51,159 nt of DNA from an uncultured Prevotella sp. (GTDB taxonomy: Bacteria; Bacteroidota; Bacteroidia; Bacteroidales; Bacteroidaceae), in contig USAI01000005.1 of assembly GCA_900552675.1 (NCBI GenBank), forward strand, positions 1 to 51,159, in the 5' to 3' direction. A program made the translations under genes and the position numbers. Shown here in pieces: positions 40,222 to 48,098 of the stretch. The number at the start of each line of letters is the position of its first letter. Position 1 is the first letter of the stretch. Under the pieces are notes generated by a model. It searched no databases. It was not told where the DNA came from and worked only from the letters and a program-made list of their open reading frames with translations.

Positions 40222-42933
40222 TTATCCCTTTTTCAGTGCAGCAAGGCTTTCTTTCAGCGCTGCAATTTTCTCTTCCGAGTCGCTTTGCTTTTTGCGTTCC
40301 ATTGCCACCACGGCTTCGGGAGCATGTGCCACAAACTTCTCGTTGGCCAGTTTCTTCTTTACGCCAGCCAAGAAGCCCTCAAGATGTTTCAGCTGTGCCT
40401 CTTGTTTTTCAATCTCGGCAGCCACGTCAATGCGGTCGCCCAGTGGCACAGCAAACTCATCGGTGCCCACCATGAAGGCCGATGCCGTAGCATCTTTTTC
40501 GTTTACCACGTCAATGGCCGATAGGTTTGCCATCTTCATGATGACGGCGGTGTAAGCCTCGAAGGCATTTTTGCCCACCACCTGCAGCACCAGTGCATCT
40601 TTGTTAGCGATGTTTTTCTGGTTGCGCACGGTGCGCACGCCGCTCACAATAAGCTTCACCTTTTCAATGTCGGCAGCCAGCGTCTTGTCGTCGGCAGTAG
40701 CGTTAGGCAGCGTCAGTTCAGCTTTCATAATGCTTTCGCCCTCGTTACGGTTGTATATGTGCTGCCACAGCTCTTCAGTAATGAAGGGCATGAAGGGGTG
40801 CAGCATCTTCAGCAGCGTTTCAAAGAAGGCCAGCGTTTGGTTGAAGGTAGTGGCATCGATGGGCTGTCCGTAAGCGGGCTTCACCATCTCCAGGTACCAG
40901 CTTGAGAACTCGTCCCAAAACAGTTTATACACTGCCATCAGCGCCTCTGACAGGCGATACTTCGAGAACAAGTCGTCAACCTCGGCGTTTGTTTCTTTCA
41001 GTTTAGCCTCAAACCATTTAGTGGCTATTTTGCAAGCCTCGGGCTGTTCGGTCTCGGCCACCTGCCATCCCTTCACCAGTCGGAAGGCGTTCCATATCTT
41101 GTTGTTAAAGTTGCGTCCCTGTTCGCACAAGCTTTCGTCGAAGAGGATGTCGTTTCCAGCGGGTGCCGACAGCATCATGCCCATGCGCACACCGTCGGCG
41201 CCATATTTTTCGATAAGGCCGATGGGGTCGGGCGAGTTTCCGAGGCTTTTCGACATTTTGCGTCCCAGTTTATCGCGCACAATACCTGTAAAGTAAACAT
41301 TCTTGAAGGGCACATCTTTCATATACTCTTCGCCAGCCATGATCATACGTGCCACCCAGAAGAAGATAATGTCGGGTCCTGTTACGAGGTCAGAGGTGGG
41401 GTAGTAGTATTTTATCTCGTCGTTGCCCGGATTGTTGATGCCGTTGAACAGCGAGATGGGCCACAGCCATGACGAGAACCATGTGTCGAGGGCATCTTCG
41501 TCGTGTGTGAGCTGCTGTGCCGTAATGTTTTCGTAGCCCTTTATCTTTCTGGCCTCTTCCAGCGCCTCTTCCAGGGTCAGTGCTACCACAAACTTTTCTT
41601 CTTCGCCCTCGGCGGTGGGCAGGAAGTAGGCGGGTATGCGGTGTCCCCACCACAGCTGTCGTGATATGCACCAGTCTTGAATATTTTCCAGCCAGTTGCG
41701 GTAGGTGGTAACATATTTTGTGGGGTGAAACTTAATTTTCCCCTCAAGCACCGGCGGCAGCGCAATGTCGGCAAAATGTTTCATCGAGAGGAACCACTGC
41801 TTGCACAGTCGAGGCTCAACGGCCGTATCCTGGTTACGCTCCGAGTATCCCACCTTGTTAGTATAGTCTTCAATTTTTTCCATCAGGCCAGCGGCCTTCA
41901 GGTCTTCAACAATCTGTTTGCGCACCTCCATGCGGTCCATACCTACATACATGCCAGCGGCCTCTGATATGGTTCCATCGGGGTTGAAGATGTCGATGGT
42001 TTCAAGGTTGTGTGTCTTACCCAGGGCATAGTCGTTAACGTCGTGTGCGGGCGTCACCTTCAAGCATCCTGTACCAAACTCAATGTCTACATATCTGTCT
42101 TCAATAACAGGTATCACGCGGTTTACCAGTGGCACCACCACCTTATGTCCGCGCAGCCACTGGTTCTTGGGGTCTTTCGGGTTAATGCACATGGCGGTAT
42201 CGCCCATGATGGTTTCGGGTCGAGTGGTGGCCACCACGGCATAGTATCGTCCGTCGGCATCTTGGTGCAGCACCTCGCCATCGGCGCCTGTGGGCACCAC
42301 GGGGTTAGTGTCGGCATCGGCCACATAGTAGCGCAGGTTAAACAGGTGGCTTTTCTCTTCACGATAAATCACCTCCTCGGTCGAGAGCACGGTTTGTGCC
42401 TTCGGGTCCCAGTTTACCATGCGCAGTCCGCGGTAGATAAGGCCTTTTTTGTAGAGGTCGACAAACACCTTCAGTACGCTTTCTGAACGTTCTTTATCCA
42501 TGGTAAAGGCCGTGCGGTCCCAGTCGCACGAGGCACCCAGACGTCGCAGCTGCTTTAGTATGATGCCTCCATGCTCGTTTGTCCATTGCCATGCGTGGTC
42601 AAGAAACTGTTCGCGTGTAAGGTCGCGTTTCTTTATGCCCTGTTCCGCCAGTCGGTTTACCACCTTTGCCTCAGTAGCAATCGAGGCGTGGTCGGTGCCA
42701 GGCACCCAGCATGCGTTCATACCTTTCATACGTGCGCGTCGCACCAATATATCTTGAATGGTGTTGTTCAGCATGTGTCCCATGTGCAGCACGCCCGTAA
42801 CGTTGGGTGGCGGAATTACCACGGTGTAGGGTTTTCTACCATCGGGCTTGCTGCTAAACATTTTGTTGTCAAGCCAGTACTGATACCATTTCGTCTCCAC
42901 TGCTTGTGGATCATATTTGCTCGCTAATTCCAT
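40222..42933 (-). CDS. valS: Valyl-tRNA synthetase
   Basis: This 903-residue class I synthetase attaches valine to tRNA-Val and edits mischarged threonine. Signature H-M-G-H lies at residues 50-53 and K-M-S-K-S at about 557-561. The editing domain CP1 is between about 190 and 400 (T-T-R-P-E-T-I-M-G-D near 239-248). The W-C-I-S-R-Q-L-W-W-G-H-R-I-P segment (near 430) is typical of ValS. A C-terminal coiled-coil tRNA-binding arm closes the protein (about 835-903, rich in Glu, Lys and Ala). Full length. It is transcribed alone, diverging from the P-type ATPase gene. Confidence 0.98.
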   Translation of the reverse strand: MELASKYDPQAVETKWYQYWLDNKMFSSKPDGRKPYTVVIPPPNVTGVLHMGHMLNNTIQDILVRRARMKGMNACWVPGTDHASIATEAKVVNRLAEQGIKKRDLTREQFLDHAWQWTNEHGGIILKQLRRLGASCDWDRTAFTMDKERSESVLKVFVDLYKKGLIYRGLRMVNWDPKAQTVLSTEEVIYREEKSHLFNLRYYVADADTNPVVPTGADGEVLHQDADGRYYAVVATTRPETIMGDTAMCINPKDPKNQWLRGHKVVVPLVNRVIPVIEDRYVDIEFGTGCLKVTPAHDVNDYALGKTHNLETIDIFNPDGTISEAAGMYVGMDRMEVRKQIVEDLKAAGLMEKIEDYTNKVGYSERNQDTAVEPRLCKQWFLSMKHFADIALPPVLEGKIKFHPTKYVTTYRNWLENIQDWCISRQLWWGHRIPAYFLPTAEGEEEKFVVALTLEEALEEARKIKGYENITAQQLTHDEDALDTWFSSWLWPISLFNGINNPGNDEIKYYYPTSDLVTGPDIIFFWVARMIMAGEEYMKDVPFKNVYFTGIVRDKLGRKMSKSLGNSPDPIGLIEKYGADGVRMGMMLSAPAGNDILFDESLCEQGRNFNNKIWNAFRLVKGWQVAETEQPEACKIATKWFEAKLKETNAEVDDLFSKYRLSEALMAVYKLFWDEFSSWYLEMVKPAYGQPIDATTFNQTLAFFETLLKMLHPFMPFITEELWQHIYNRNEGESIMKAELTLPNATADDKTLAADIEKVKLIVSGVRTVRNQKNIANKDALVLQVVGKNAFEAYTAVIMKMANLSAIDVVNEKDATASAFMVGTDEFAVPLGDRIDVAAEIEKQEAQLKHLEGFLAGVKKKLANEKFVAHAPEAVVAMERKKQSDSEEKIAALKESLAALKKG

Positions 42934-43047
42934 GCTATATATGTATTATTATTTTGTTTTATAATCAATGCCTTGTGCGTTTAAGAAGCAGGTGGCAAAC
43001 AGGTATCGTCGTGTCTTCCCATCTGTTTCTCGGGCTAAAAATCGTTG

Positions 43048-43055
43048 CAAAATTA
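43048..43055 (-). promoter_or_regulatory. Promoter -7 element of valS
   Basis: The minus strand reads TAATTTTG followed by CAACG, a good TAnnTTTG match; a TTG-containing stretch lies roughly 19 nt upstream on that strand. The leader to the valS start would be about 110 nt. No T-box is expected or seen. Confidence 0.5.
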
Positions 43056-43116
43056 CTAAAAACTGCCGAATAGCACAACTTTACATTAATAATATTCAGT
43101 TTTCCATATTTTTTCT

Positions 43117-43124
43117 TACTTTTG
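43117..43124 (+). promoter_or_regulatory. Promoter -7 element of the P-type ATPase gene
   Basis: TACTTTTG followed by CAT matches the -7 consensus 55 nt upstream of the ATPase start. No TTTG box occurs at 19 nt. No copper-responsive operator is recognised. Confidence 0.5.
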
Positions 43125-43178
43125 CATCTGTTTTTATAGCGAAAAGATGCTAAGCAAATAAACAAACCAGTTAAAAAG

Positions 43179-45113
43179 ATGAAACAAACAATACCTGTTA
43201 TAGGCATGGCTTGCAGCGTTTGTGCCGCCCATGTTGAGAAAACATTAAACCATATTGAAGGCGTGCGTTCGGCCACCGTGTCGTTAGCCAGCCGCACCGC
43301 CACGGTCGAGTATGACGAGGCAAAAGTTTCTCCTTCTCTTTTAAAGCAAAAGGTGAGCGAGGCGGGCTACGACCTTGTGATAGAAGCCGATAGAAGTGCC
43401 ATCGACATACAGCGCCGCGCCTTCACCTTGCTGCGCCGCCGCACCCTGCTATCGTGGTGCTTTGCCATTGCCACCCTCTATTTTTCAATGTTTCATGGCC
43501 AGCCGTACGACAACCAGCTATGCCTTATCTTAGCCCTGCTAAACATGGCATATTGTGGCCTACCGTTTTACACCACGGCCTTCAAGCAACTGTTGCACCG
43601 CACCGCCAGCATGGACACACTGGTAGCCCTCAGCACCCTTATAGCCTTTGTGTTTAGCACCTTCAGCACCTTTTATGGCCAGCGCGTGTGGGGAGCCAGT
43701 GGCATGGCGTGGCACACCTATTTTGATGCCTCGGTCATGATCATAACCTTTGTGCTCACGGGGCGCTGCCTTGAAGAGCGCGCTAAAGACAGCACCGCCA
43801 GCAGCATACGCCACCTTATGGGGCTACAGCCTAAAACCGCCCTACTGGTTACGTGCCAAAAGCCAGCGGCCGATGCCCCCGCCACCCAAGTTTTGCAAGA
43901 GGTGCCCATCTCTACCATTGCTATAGGCGATGTGCTTGAGGTGCGAGCAGGGCAAAAGATACCTGTTGATGGGGTGGTGACGTGGGCCGAGAGCCCCATG
44001 ACGCCCCACACCGCCTATGTTGACGAGGCCATGATAACAGGCGAGCCCACACCCGTAGCCAAGCAGCAAGGGCAGCGTGTGCTGGCGGGCACCATACCCA
44101 GCCAGGGGCGTCTGCGCCTTAGAGCCCAGCAGATAGGGCAGCACACGGCCTTGGCCCAAATCATACGCACGGTGCAAGAGGCGCAGGACAGCAAGGCCCC
44201 CGTGCAGCGCATTGTCGACCGTGCCGCCCTGGTGTTTGTGCCCACCGTAGCCGCCCTCTCTCTCCTCACCTTTCTGGCATGGTGGCTGTTAGGTGGCAGT
44301 GGGGCATGGGTGCAAGGCCTCTTGTCGGCCATCTCGGTGCTGGTTATCGCCTGTCCTTGCGCCATGGGCCTGGCCACCCCCACGGCCCTCATGGTGGGCA
44401 TAGGCAAGGCCGCCCAGCAGCACATACTGATAAAAGATGCGGCCGCCATCGAGACGCTGCGCACCATCACGGCCCTCGTCATCGACAAGACGGGCACCCT
44501 CACGTTGCCCAATCCTAATGTCAATTTTACCCAGTCTGAACACCTCACCTTCGACCAGCGCGAAACGCTGAAGCCCCACGCCCATGAAGCCATGCTTCAG
44601 CTGCAGCGCATGGGCATTGAGGTGTATATGATGAGTGGCGACAACGAGGCCGCCGCCCACCACTGGGCCCAGCAGGCAGGCATAACCCACTATCGCAGCC
44701 AGGTGCAGCCCGCCGATAAGCAAGCCCTGGTGCAGCAGCTGCAGGCACAGGGCCACAAGGTGGCCATGGTGGGCGATGGCATAAACGACACTGGCGCCCT
44801 GGCCCAAGCCCATGTGGGCATAGCCATAGGCCGCGGCACCGACGTGGCCATGCAGGTGGCCCAGATAACACTTATGACCGACGACCTCATGGCCCTGCCC
44901 CAAGCCCTACAGCTAAGTCGTAAAACGGTGCACATGATATGGCAAAACCTCTTTTGGGCCTTCATCTACAACCTGGTGTGCATACCCCTGGCCGCTGGTG
45001 TGCCCTGCCTTTTTGGCTCGTCGTTCCACATCACCCCCATGTGGGCCAGCGCCCTTATGGCGTGCTCCAGCCTTAGCGTGGTGCTCAATTCGTTACGCCT
45101 CAAGCTTAAATAG
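43179..45113 (+). CDS. Cu-type P1B ATPase lacking most of the nucleotide-binding domain
   Basis: This 644-residue inner-membrane protein has the parts of a Cu(I)-exporting CopA: an N-terminal HMA domain with M-A-C12-S-V-C15, several membrane spans from about residue 85, the actuator motif T287-G-E-P290, the ion-binding C392-P-C394 in membrane, the phosphorylation motif D436-K-T-G-T, S-G-D488-N, the hinge G532-D-G-I-N-D537, and the last two spans with Y-N and M-x-x-S-S typical of Cu(I) pumps. Only 52 residues separate Asp436 from the Asp of G-D-N, where family members have well over 150. The ATP-binding N domain with its His-Pro motif and glycine loop is therefore essentially missing, without a frameshift. 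Whether it still pumps is open; mazG lies 94 bp downstream. Confidence 0.88.
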   Translation: MKQTIPVIGMACSVCAAHVEKTLNHIEGVRSATVSLASRTATVEYDEAKVSPSLLKQKVSEAGYDLVIEADRSAIDIQRRAFTLLRRRTLLSWCFAIATLYFSMFHGQPYDNQLCLILALLNMAYCGLPFYTTAFKQLLHRTASMDTLVALSTLIAFVFSTFSTFYGQRVWGASGMAWHTYFDASVMIITFVLTGRCLEERAKDSTASSIRHLMGLQPKTALLVTCQKPAADAPATQVLQEVPISTIAIGDVLEVRAGQKIPVDGVVTWAESPMTPHTAYVDEAMITGEPTPVAKQQGQRVLAGTIPSQGRLRLRAQQIGQHTALAQIIRTVQEAQDSKAPVQRIVDRAALVFVPTVAALSLLTFLAWWLLGGSGAWVQGLLSAISVLVIACPCAMGLATPTALMVGIGKAAQQHILIKDAAAIETLRTITALVIDKTGTLTLPNPNVNFTQSEHLTFDQRETLKPHAHEAMLQLQRMGIEVYMMSGDNEAAAHHWAQQAGITHYRSQVQPADKQALVQQLQAQGHKVAMVGDGINDTGALAQAHVGIAIGRGTDVAMQVAQITLMTDDLMALPQALQLSRKTVHMIWQNLFWAFIYNLVCIPLAAGVPCLFGSSFHITPMWASALMACSSLSVVLNSLRLKLK

Positions 45114-45171
45114 CCCTGCTTTTTTTAGCCTGTTGCGCCACAATAGTTATGGTGGTTTCAAAAATAATGCC

Positions 45172-45179
45172 TACCTTTG
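45172..45179 (+). promoter_or_regulatory. Promoter of mazG
   Basis: TACCTTTG followed by CCCC matches TAnnTTTG, 29 nt before the mazG start. The upstream spacer, GTTTCAAAAATAATGCC, nearly equals that of the promoter at 16042-16072. No TTTG lies at 19 nt. Confidence 0.6.
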
Positions 45180-45207
45180 CCCCATATATATAGCAAAATA
45201 TAAGAAA

Positions 45208-46059
45208 ATGCATACACAAGATGAAAAGCTGAAGGCCTTTGCCCGCCTTCTCAACGTGCTCGACACCCTACGCGAGCAATGCCCCTGGGATAAGAAACAA
45301 ACCAACGAGAGTCTGCGCCCCAACACCATAGAAGAAACCTACGAGCTGTGCGACGCCCTCACCCGTAACGATACGCCCAACATATGCAAAGAGCTGGGCG
45401 ACGTGCTGTTGCACATCTGCTTCTACGCCAAGATAGCGCAAGAAAAGCAGCAGTTCGACATTGCCGACGTGTGCAACCAGCTGACTGACAAGCTTATCTT
45501 TCGGCATCCACACGTCTACCACCCCTCACAGGTGGGTGCCCCACAGCCACAGCCGTTGCCCTATGGCCAAGAGCCAGCATCGGCAGCCGCAGCCCCCACC
45601 GCCACCACGGCGCAGCAGGTTATTGAAAGTTGGGAGCAGATAAAGCTGAAAGAAAAGCATGGCAACAAGAGTGTGCTGGCGGGCGTGCCCACAGCCTTGC
45701 CCTCGCTCATCAAGGCATACCGCATACAAGACAAGGCCCGCAATGTGGGGTTCGACTGGCAAGACCGTGCCGACGTGTGGGCCAAGGTGCGTGAAGAGCT
45801 CGACGAGCTGGAGGCAGAGCTGCGCCGCGAAGACAAAGCGCGCTCTGAGGCCGAGCTGGGCGACTTCCTCTTCAGCCTCGTCAATGCCGCCCGCCTCTAT
45901 AAGCTGAACCCCGACACCTGTCTCGAGAAAACCAACAACAAGTTTATACGCCGCTTCAATTATATCGAGGCACACAGCATAAAGATAGGCAAACCGCTGA
46001 AAGATATGACGCTGGGCGAAATGGATCAGCTGTGGAACGAAGCAAAACAGCTTGAATAA
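45208..46059 (+). CDS. mazG: Nucleoside triphosphate pyrophosphohydrolase MazG
   Basis: The start is placed at 45208 (M-H-T-Q-D-E-K), giving 283 residues; the longer frame runs back into the ATPase gene. Two MazG repeats are present: N-terminal (C-P-W-D-K-K-Q-T-N-E-S-L near residues 29-40, then E-E-T-Y-E near 46-50 and E-L-G-D near 68-71) and C-terminal (V-G-F-D-W near 184, E-E-L-D-E-L-E near 198-204 and E-L-G-D-F-L near 218-223). Each repeat holds the E-x-x-E ... E-x-x-D metal site. It removes non-canonical or excess NTPs. A Pro/Gln/Ala/Thr-rich linker of about 25 residues (near 112-136) separates the repeats and is longer than in typical MazG. It probably shares a transcript with the next two genes. 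Confidence 0.95.
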   Translation: MHTQDEKLKAFARLLNVLDTLREQCPWDKKQTNESLRPNTIEETYELCDALTRNDTPNICKELGDVLLHICFYAKIAQEKQQFDIADVCNQLTDKLIFRHPHVYHPSQVGAPQPQPLPYGQEPASAAAAPTATTAQQVIESWEQIKLKEKHGNKSVLAGVPTALPSLIKAYRIQDKARNVGFDWQDRADVWAKVREELDELEAELRREDKARSEAELGDFLFSLVNAARLYKLNPDTCLEKTNNKFIRRFNYIEAHSIKIGKPLKDMTLGEMDQLWNEAKQLE

Positions 46060-46174
46060 TTCATAATTCATAATTCATAATGCCAACGGCATTGCAAACC
46101 ATAGTAGGACGAGGGTCTCCGTGCCCCGTCCTCCAGCACCCAAAATATTATCCACAGAGGCCACCGTCCTACTA
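46056..46174. repeat. AATTCATA octamers plus palindromic element family B, copy 1
   Basis: From the mazG stop codon, ATAATTCAT repeats run to about 46080. They are followed by a 73-bp element bounded by TAGTAGGACG (46102-46111) and CGTCCTACTA (46165-46174). The internal part GGTCTCCGTGCCCCGTCC and then TCCAGCACCCAAAATATTAT are shared with copy 2 (47775-47903), as is the upstream flank A-A-C-G-G-C-A. The right arm is shortened compared with copy 2. Confidence 0.85.
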
Positions 46175-46202
46175 AATTTTTCACATAAATAACACTCAGC
46201 AT

Positions 46203-46799
46203 ATGGATTTTTCACTTTTCACTTTTCACTTTTCACTTATTAAACCCGCTCTGCCCCTCATGTTGCTATCATGTCTCATAGCATCATGCAACGGCAACAA
46301 ACAAAAAGCTAACGACACCGACGCCACCACCACCGACGCCACCGCCGACTCTACCCTCTACGGCATCTGTGGCGAAGGCACCGCCATGCACACCCTGCAG
46401 CTCATCACCCTTACGGGCGACACCCTCAACCTGTCGCTCCTGCCCGACGATGCCGACGACCCCGATGCCGACGCCGCTACCGTGAACGGAGGCCTCATGT
46501 GTGGCGACCACCTGGCCGTGCTGGCCACCACCACCGCCGATGGCCCCGTAGCCACAAAGGTCATAAACCTCACCTCGCTCATGGGGCGCTGGACCAGCAT
46601 CTCGCGCAATTTTGTTATCGAAGAGGGAGGCGTTGTCACCTCCGACGTGAAAGCCGAAACACACCCCTATACCAGCTGGAAGATATATAACGGACAGCTG
46701 CTCCTGGGCCGCGACACCTTCAACATCGTAACCCTGGGCCCCGACTCGCTGGCCATCGAAAACCATAACGGCATATACCTATATAAACGCCAACGATAA
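46203..46799 (+). CDS. Putative lipoprotein of unknown function, heptamer repeat in the 5' coding end
   Basis: This 198-residue protein has a hydrophobic leader with lipobox I-A-S-C at residues 26-29 and then a Thr/Asp/Ala-rich linker. The remainder (about 50-198) is a beta-rich domain with M-G-R-W-T near 127 and a C-terminal N-G-I-Y-L-Y-K, resembling small lipocalin-like lipoproteins of Bacteroidetes; this is only suggestive. The leader residues F-S-L-F-T-F-H-F-S-L are encoded by four TTTTCAC heptamers (46209-46236). The start at 46203 is preferred because it supplies a long leader with Lys14; an ATG at 46260 would give a leader with no positive charge. The stop overlaps the rnz start by one base (TAATG), so expression is probably coupled. 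Confidence 0.7.
   Translation: MDFSLFTFHFSLIKPALPLMLLSCLIASCNGNKQKANDTDATTTDATADSTLYGICGEGTAMHTLQLITLTGDTLNLSLLPDDADDPDADAATVNGGLMCGDHLAVLATTTADGPVATKVINLTSLMGRWTSISRNFVIEEGGVVTSDVKAETHPYTSWKIYNGQLLLGRDTFNIVTLGPDSLAIENHNGIYLYKRQR
46209..46236 (+). repeat. Four TTTTCAC heptamers inside the lipoprotein signal sequence
   Basis: Four perfect 7-bp units start six bases after the ATG at 46203. Since 7 is not a multiple of 3, gain or loss of one unit would shift the reading frame. Related heptamers lie at 524-537 and 48064-48098 in non-coding or gene-end positions. Confidence 0.85.
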
Positions 46800-47725
46800 T
46801 GCAACCCTTCAACATACACATCTTAGGCTGTGGCAGCGCCCTGCCCACCATGCGGCACAACCCCTCGGCACAAATTGTTGAGGTGCGTGGCAAAATGTTT
46901 ATGGTCGACTGTGGCGAGGGCACACAGCTGCAGCTGCGCCGACAAAAAGTGCGCTTCACAAAGATAGGCGCCGTGTTTATCTCGCACCTGCATGGCGACC
47001 ACTGCTTCGGCCTCCTGGGCCTTATCTCCACCTTCGGCCTCCTGGGGCGCACCGCACCGCTACACATCTACGCACACCCCCAGCTTCAGGCCCTGCTGGC
47101 CCCACACATAGCCTTTTTCTGCCATGGCCTGGGCTACGAGGTAGTGTTTCATGCCATCGACCCCACCCAGCAACAAGTGGTGTATGAAGACCGCAGCCTG
47201 CAGGTCGAAACCATCCCCCTCATGCACCGTCCCCCCTGTTGCGGCTTCATCTTTCGCGAGAAAGCCACCCTGCCACACATCCTGCGCCCCATGTTCGATT
47301 GTTACAACATACCCCTCTCGCAGGTAAACAACATAAAGCTGGGGGCCGACTATCTGTGCCCTGACGGCACCCTCGTGCCTAACCACCGCCTGGTGGCGCC
47401 CGCCGACCCACCGCGCAGCTACGCCTATTGCAGCGACACACGCTATTTTCCAGCGCTCGCCACACACCTGCAGCACGTCGATACCCTCTACCACGAGGCC
47501 ACCTACGACGCCCGCAACCACGCCCGCGCCCTGCTATATAACCACAGCACAGCGCAAGAGGCAGCCACCACCGCTCGCGATGCCCACGTGCGCCAGCTCA
47601 TCATAGGCCATTTCAGCGCCCGCTACGACGAAGAAGAGCTGTTGCTAAACGAGGCTCGCGCCATCTTCCCAAACACCGTGCTGGCCGCCGAGGGCAAAAC
47701 GTTTGAAGTAATTAATAATTCATAA
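46799..47725 (+). CDS. rnz: Ribonuclease Z
   Basis: This 308-residue enzyme trims the 3' ends of tRNA precursors. It is a metallo-beta-lactamase fold protein with the zinc motif S62-H63-L-H65-G-D67-H68 and further metal ligands in M-H-R-P near residue 142, a D-T segment near 210 (C-S-D-T-R) and G-H-F-S-A-R near 263. The arm (exosite) region is at about 150-200. Length matches bacterial short-form RNase Z. Its start overlaps the stop of the preceding lipoprotein gene by 1 bp. Downstream lie a palindromic element and an intrinsic terminator shared with degP. Confidence 0.96.
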   Translation: MQPFNIHILGCGSALPTMRHNPSAQIVEVRGKMFMVDCGEGTQLQLRRQKVRFTKIGAVFISHLHGDHCFGLLGLISTFGLLGRTAPLHIYAHPQLQALLAPHIAFFCHGLGYEVVFHAIDPTQQQVVYEDRSLQVETIPLMHRPPCCGFIFREKATLPHILRPMFDCYNIPLSQVNNIKLGADYLCPDGTLVPNHRLVAPADPPRSYAYCSDTRYFPALATHLQHVDTLYHEATYDARNHARALLYNHSTAQEAATTARDAHVRQLIIGHFSARYDEEELLLNEARAIFPNTVLAAEGKTFEVINNS

Positions 47726-47907
47726 TGGGTTTCGCCTTGTGTTATTCATAATTCAAGAACGGCAAGGCAAATCATAGTAGGACGGTGGTCTCCGTGCCCC
47801 GTCCTCCAGCACCCAAAATATTATTTAACCCTATACTTGCTGGTTGCTGGAAGTTGTAGGGCTGGTTGCTGGAGGACGGGGCGCGGAGACCACCGTCCTA
47901 CTAATGA
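47708..47907. repeat. Palindromic element family B, copy 2
   Basis: After the rnz stop and AATTCATA-type units, a 129-bp element (47775-47903) is bounded by TAGTAGGACG and CGTCCTACTA. Its arms (about 47772-47810 and 47868-47907) are almost perfect inverted repeats nearly 40 bp long, enclosing a centre of about 57 bp with repeated G-C-T-G-G-T-T. The left half matches copy 1 at 46102-46150. A lone half site TAGTAGGACGGTGG follows at 47963-47976. No open frame is present. Confidence 0.9.
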
Positions 47908-47911
47908 TGGC

Positions 47912-47960
47912 AAAAAAAAGACGAGAAAGATTATCAATCATAATCTTCTCGTCTTTTTAT
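47912..47960. terminator. Bidirectional intrinsic terminator between rnz and degP
   Basis: AAAAAGACGAGAAAGATTAT and ATAATCTTCTCGTCTTTTT form a stem of about 19 bp with one bulged base and a 5-base loop, with A and T runs at both feet. It can stop transcription from rnz (plus) and degP (minus). Confidence 0.9.
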
Positions 47961-48063
47961 TATAGTAGGACGGTGGCGTGTTTAAGTGAAAAACTCTATG
48001 TGATAAGGTGGCATTATGAATTTATCAATTCTTCACTCATATCCAGCTGCAAAGCAATAGGAT

Positions 48064-48098
48064 TTTTCACTTTTCCCTTTTCCCTTTTCCCTTTTCAC
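48064..48098. repeat. Five heptamers (TTTTCAC/TTTTCCC) at the degP stop codon
   Basis: Units at 48064-48070, 48071-48077, 48078-48084, 48085-48091 and 48092-48098 run without gap. The last unit contains the degP stop codon (48095-48097), so on the coding strand the repeat follows directly after the gene. Confidence 0.9.

Noticed and set aside
44998..45207. N-terminal extension of mazG
   Set aside because: It overlaps the end of the ATPase gene in another frame and the mazG promoter; MazG similarity begins at 45208.
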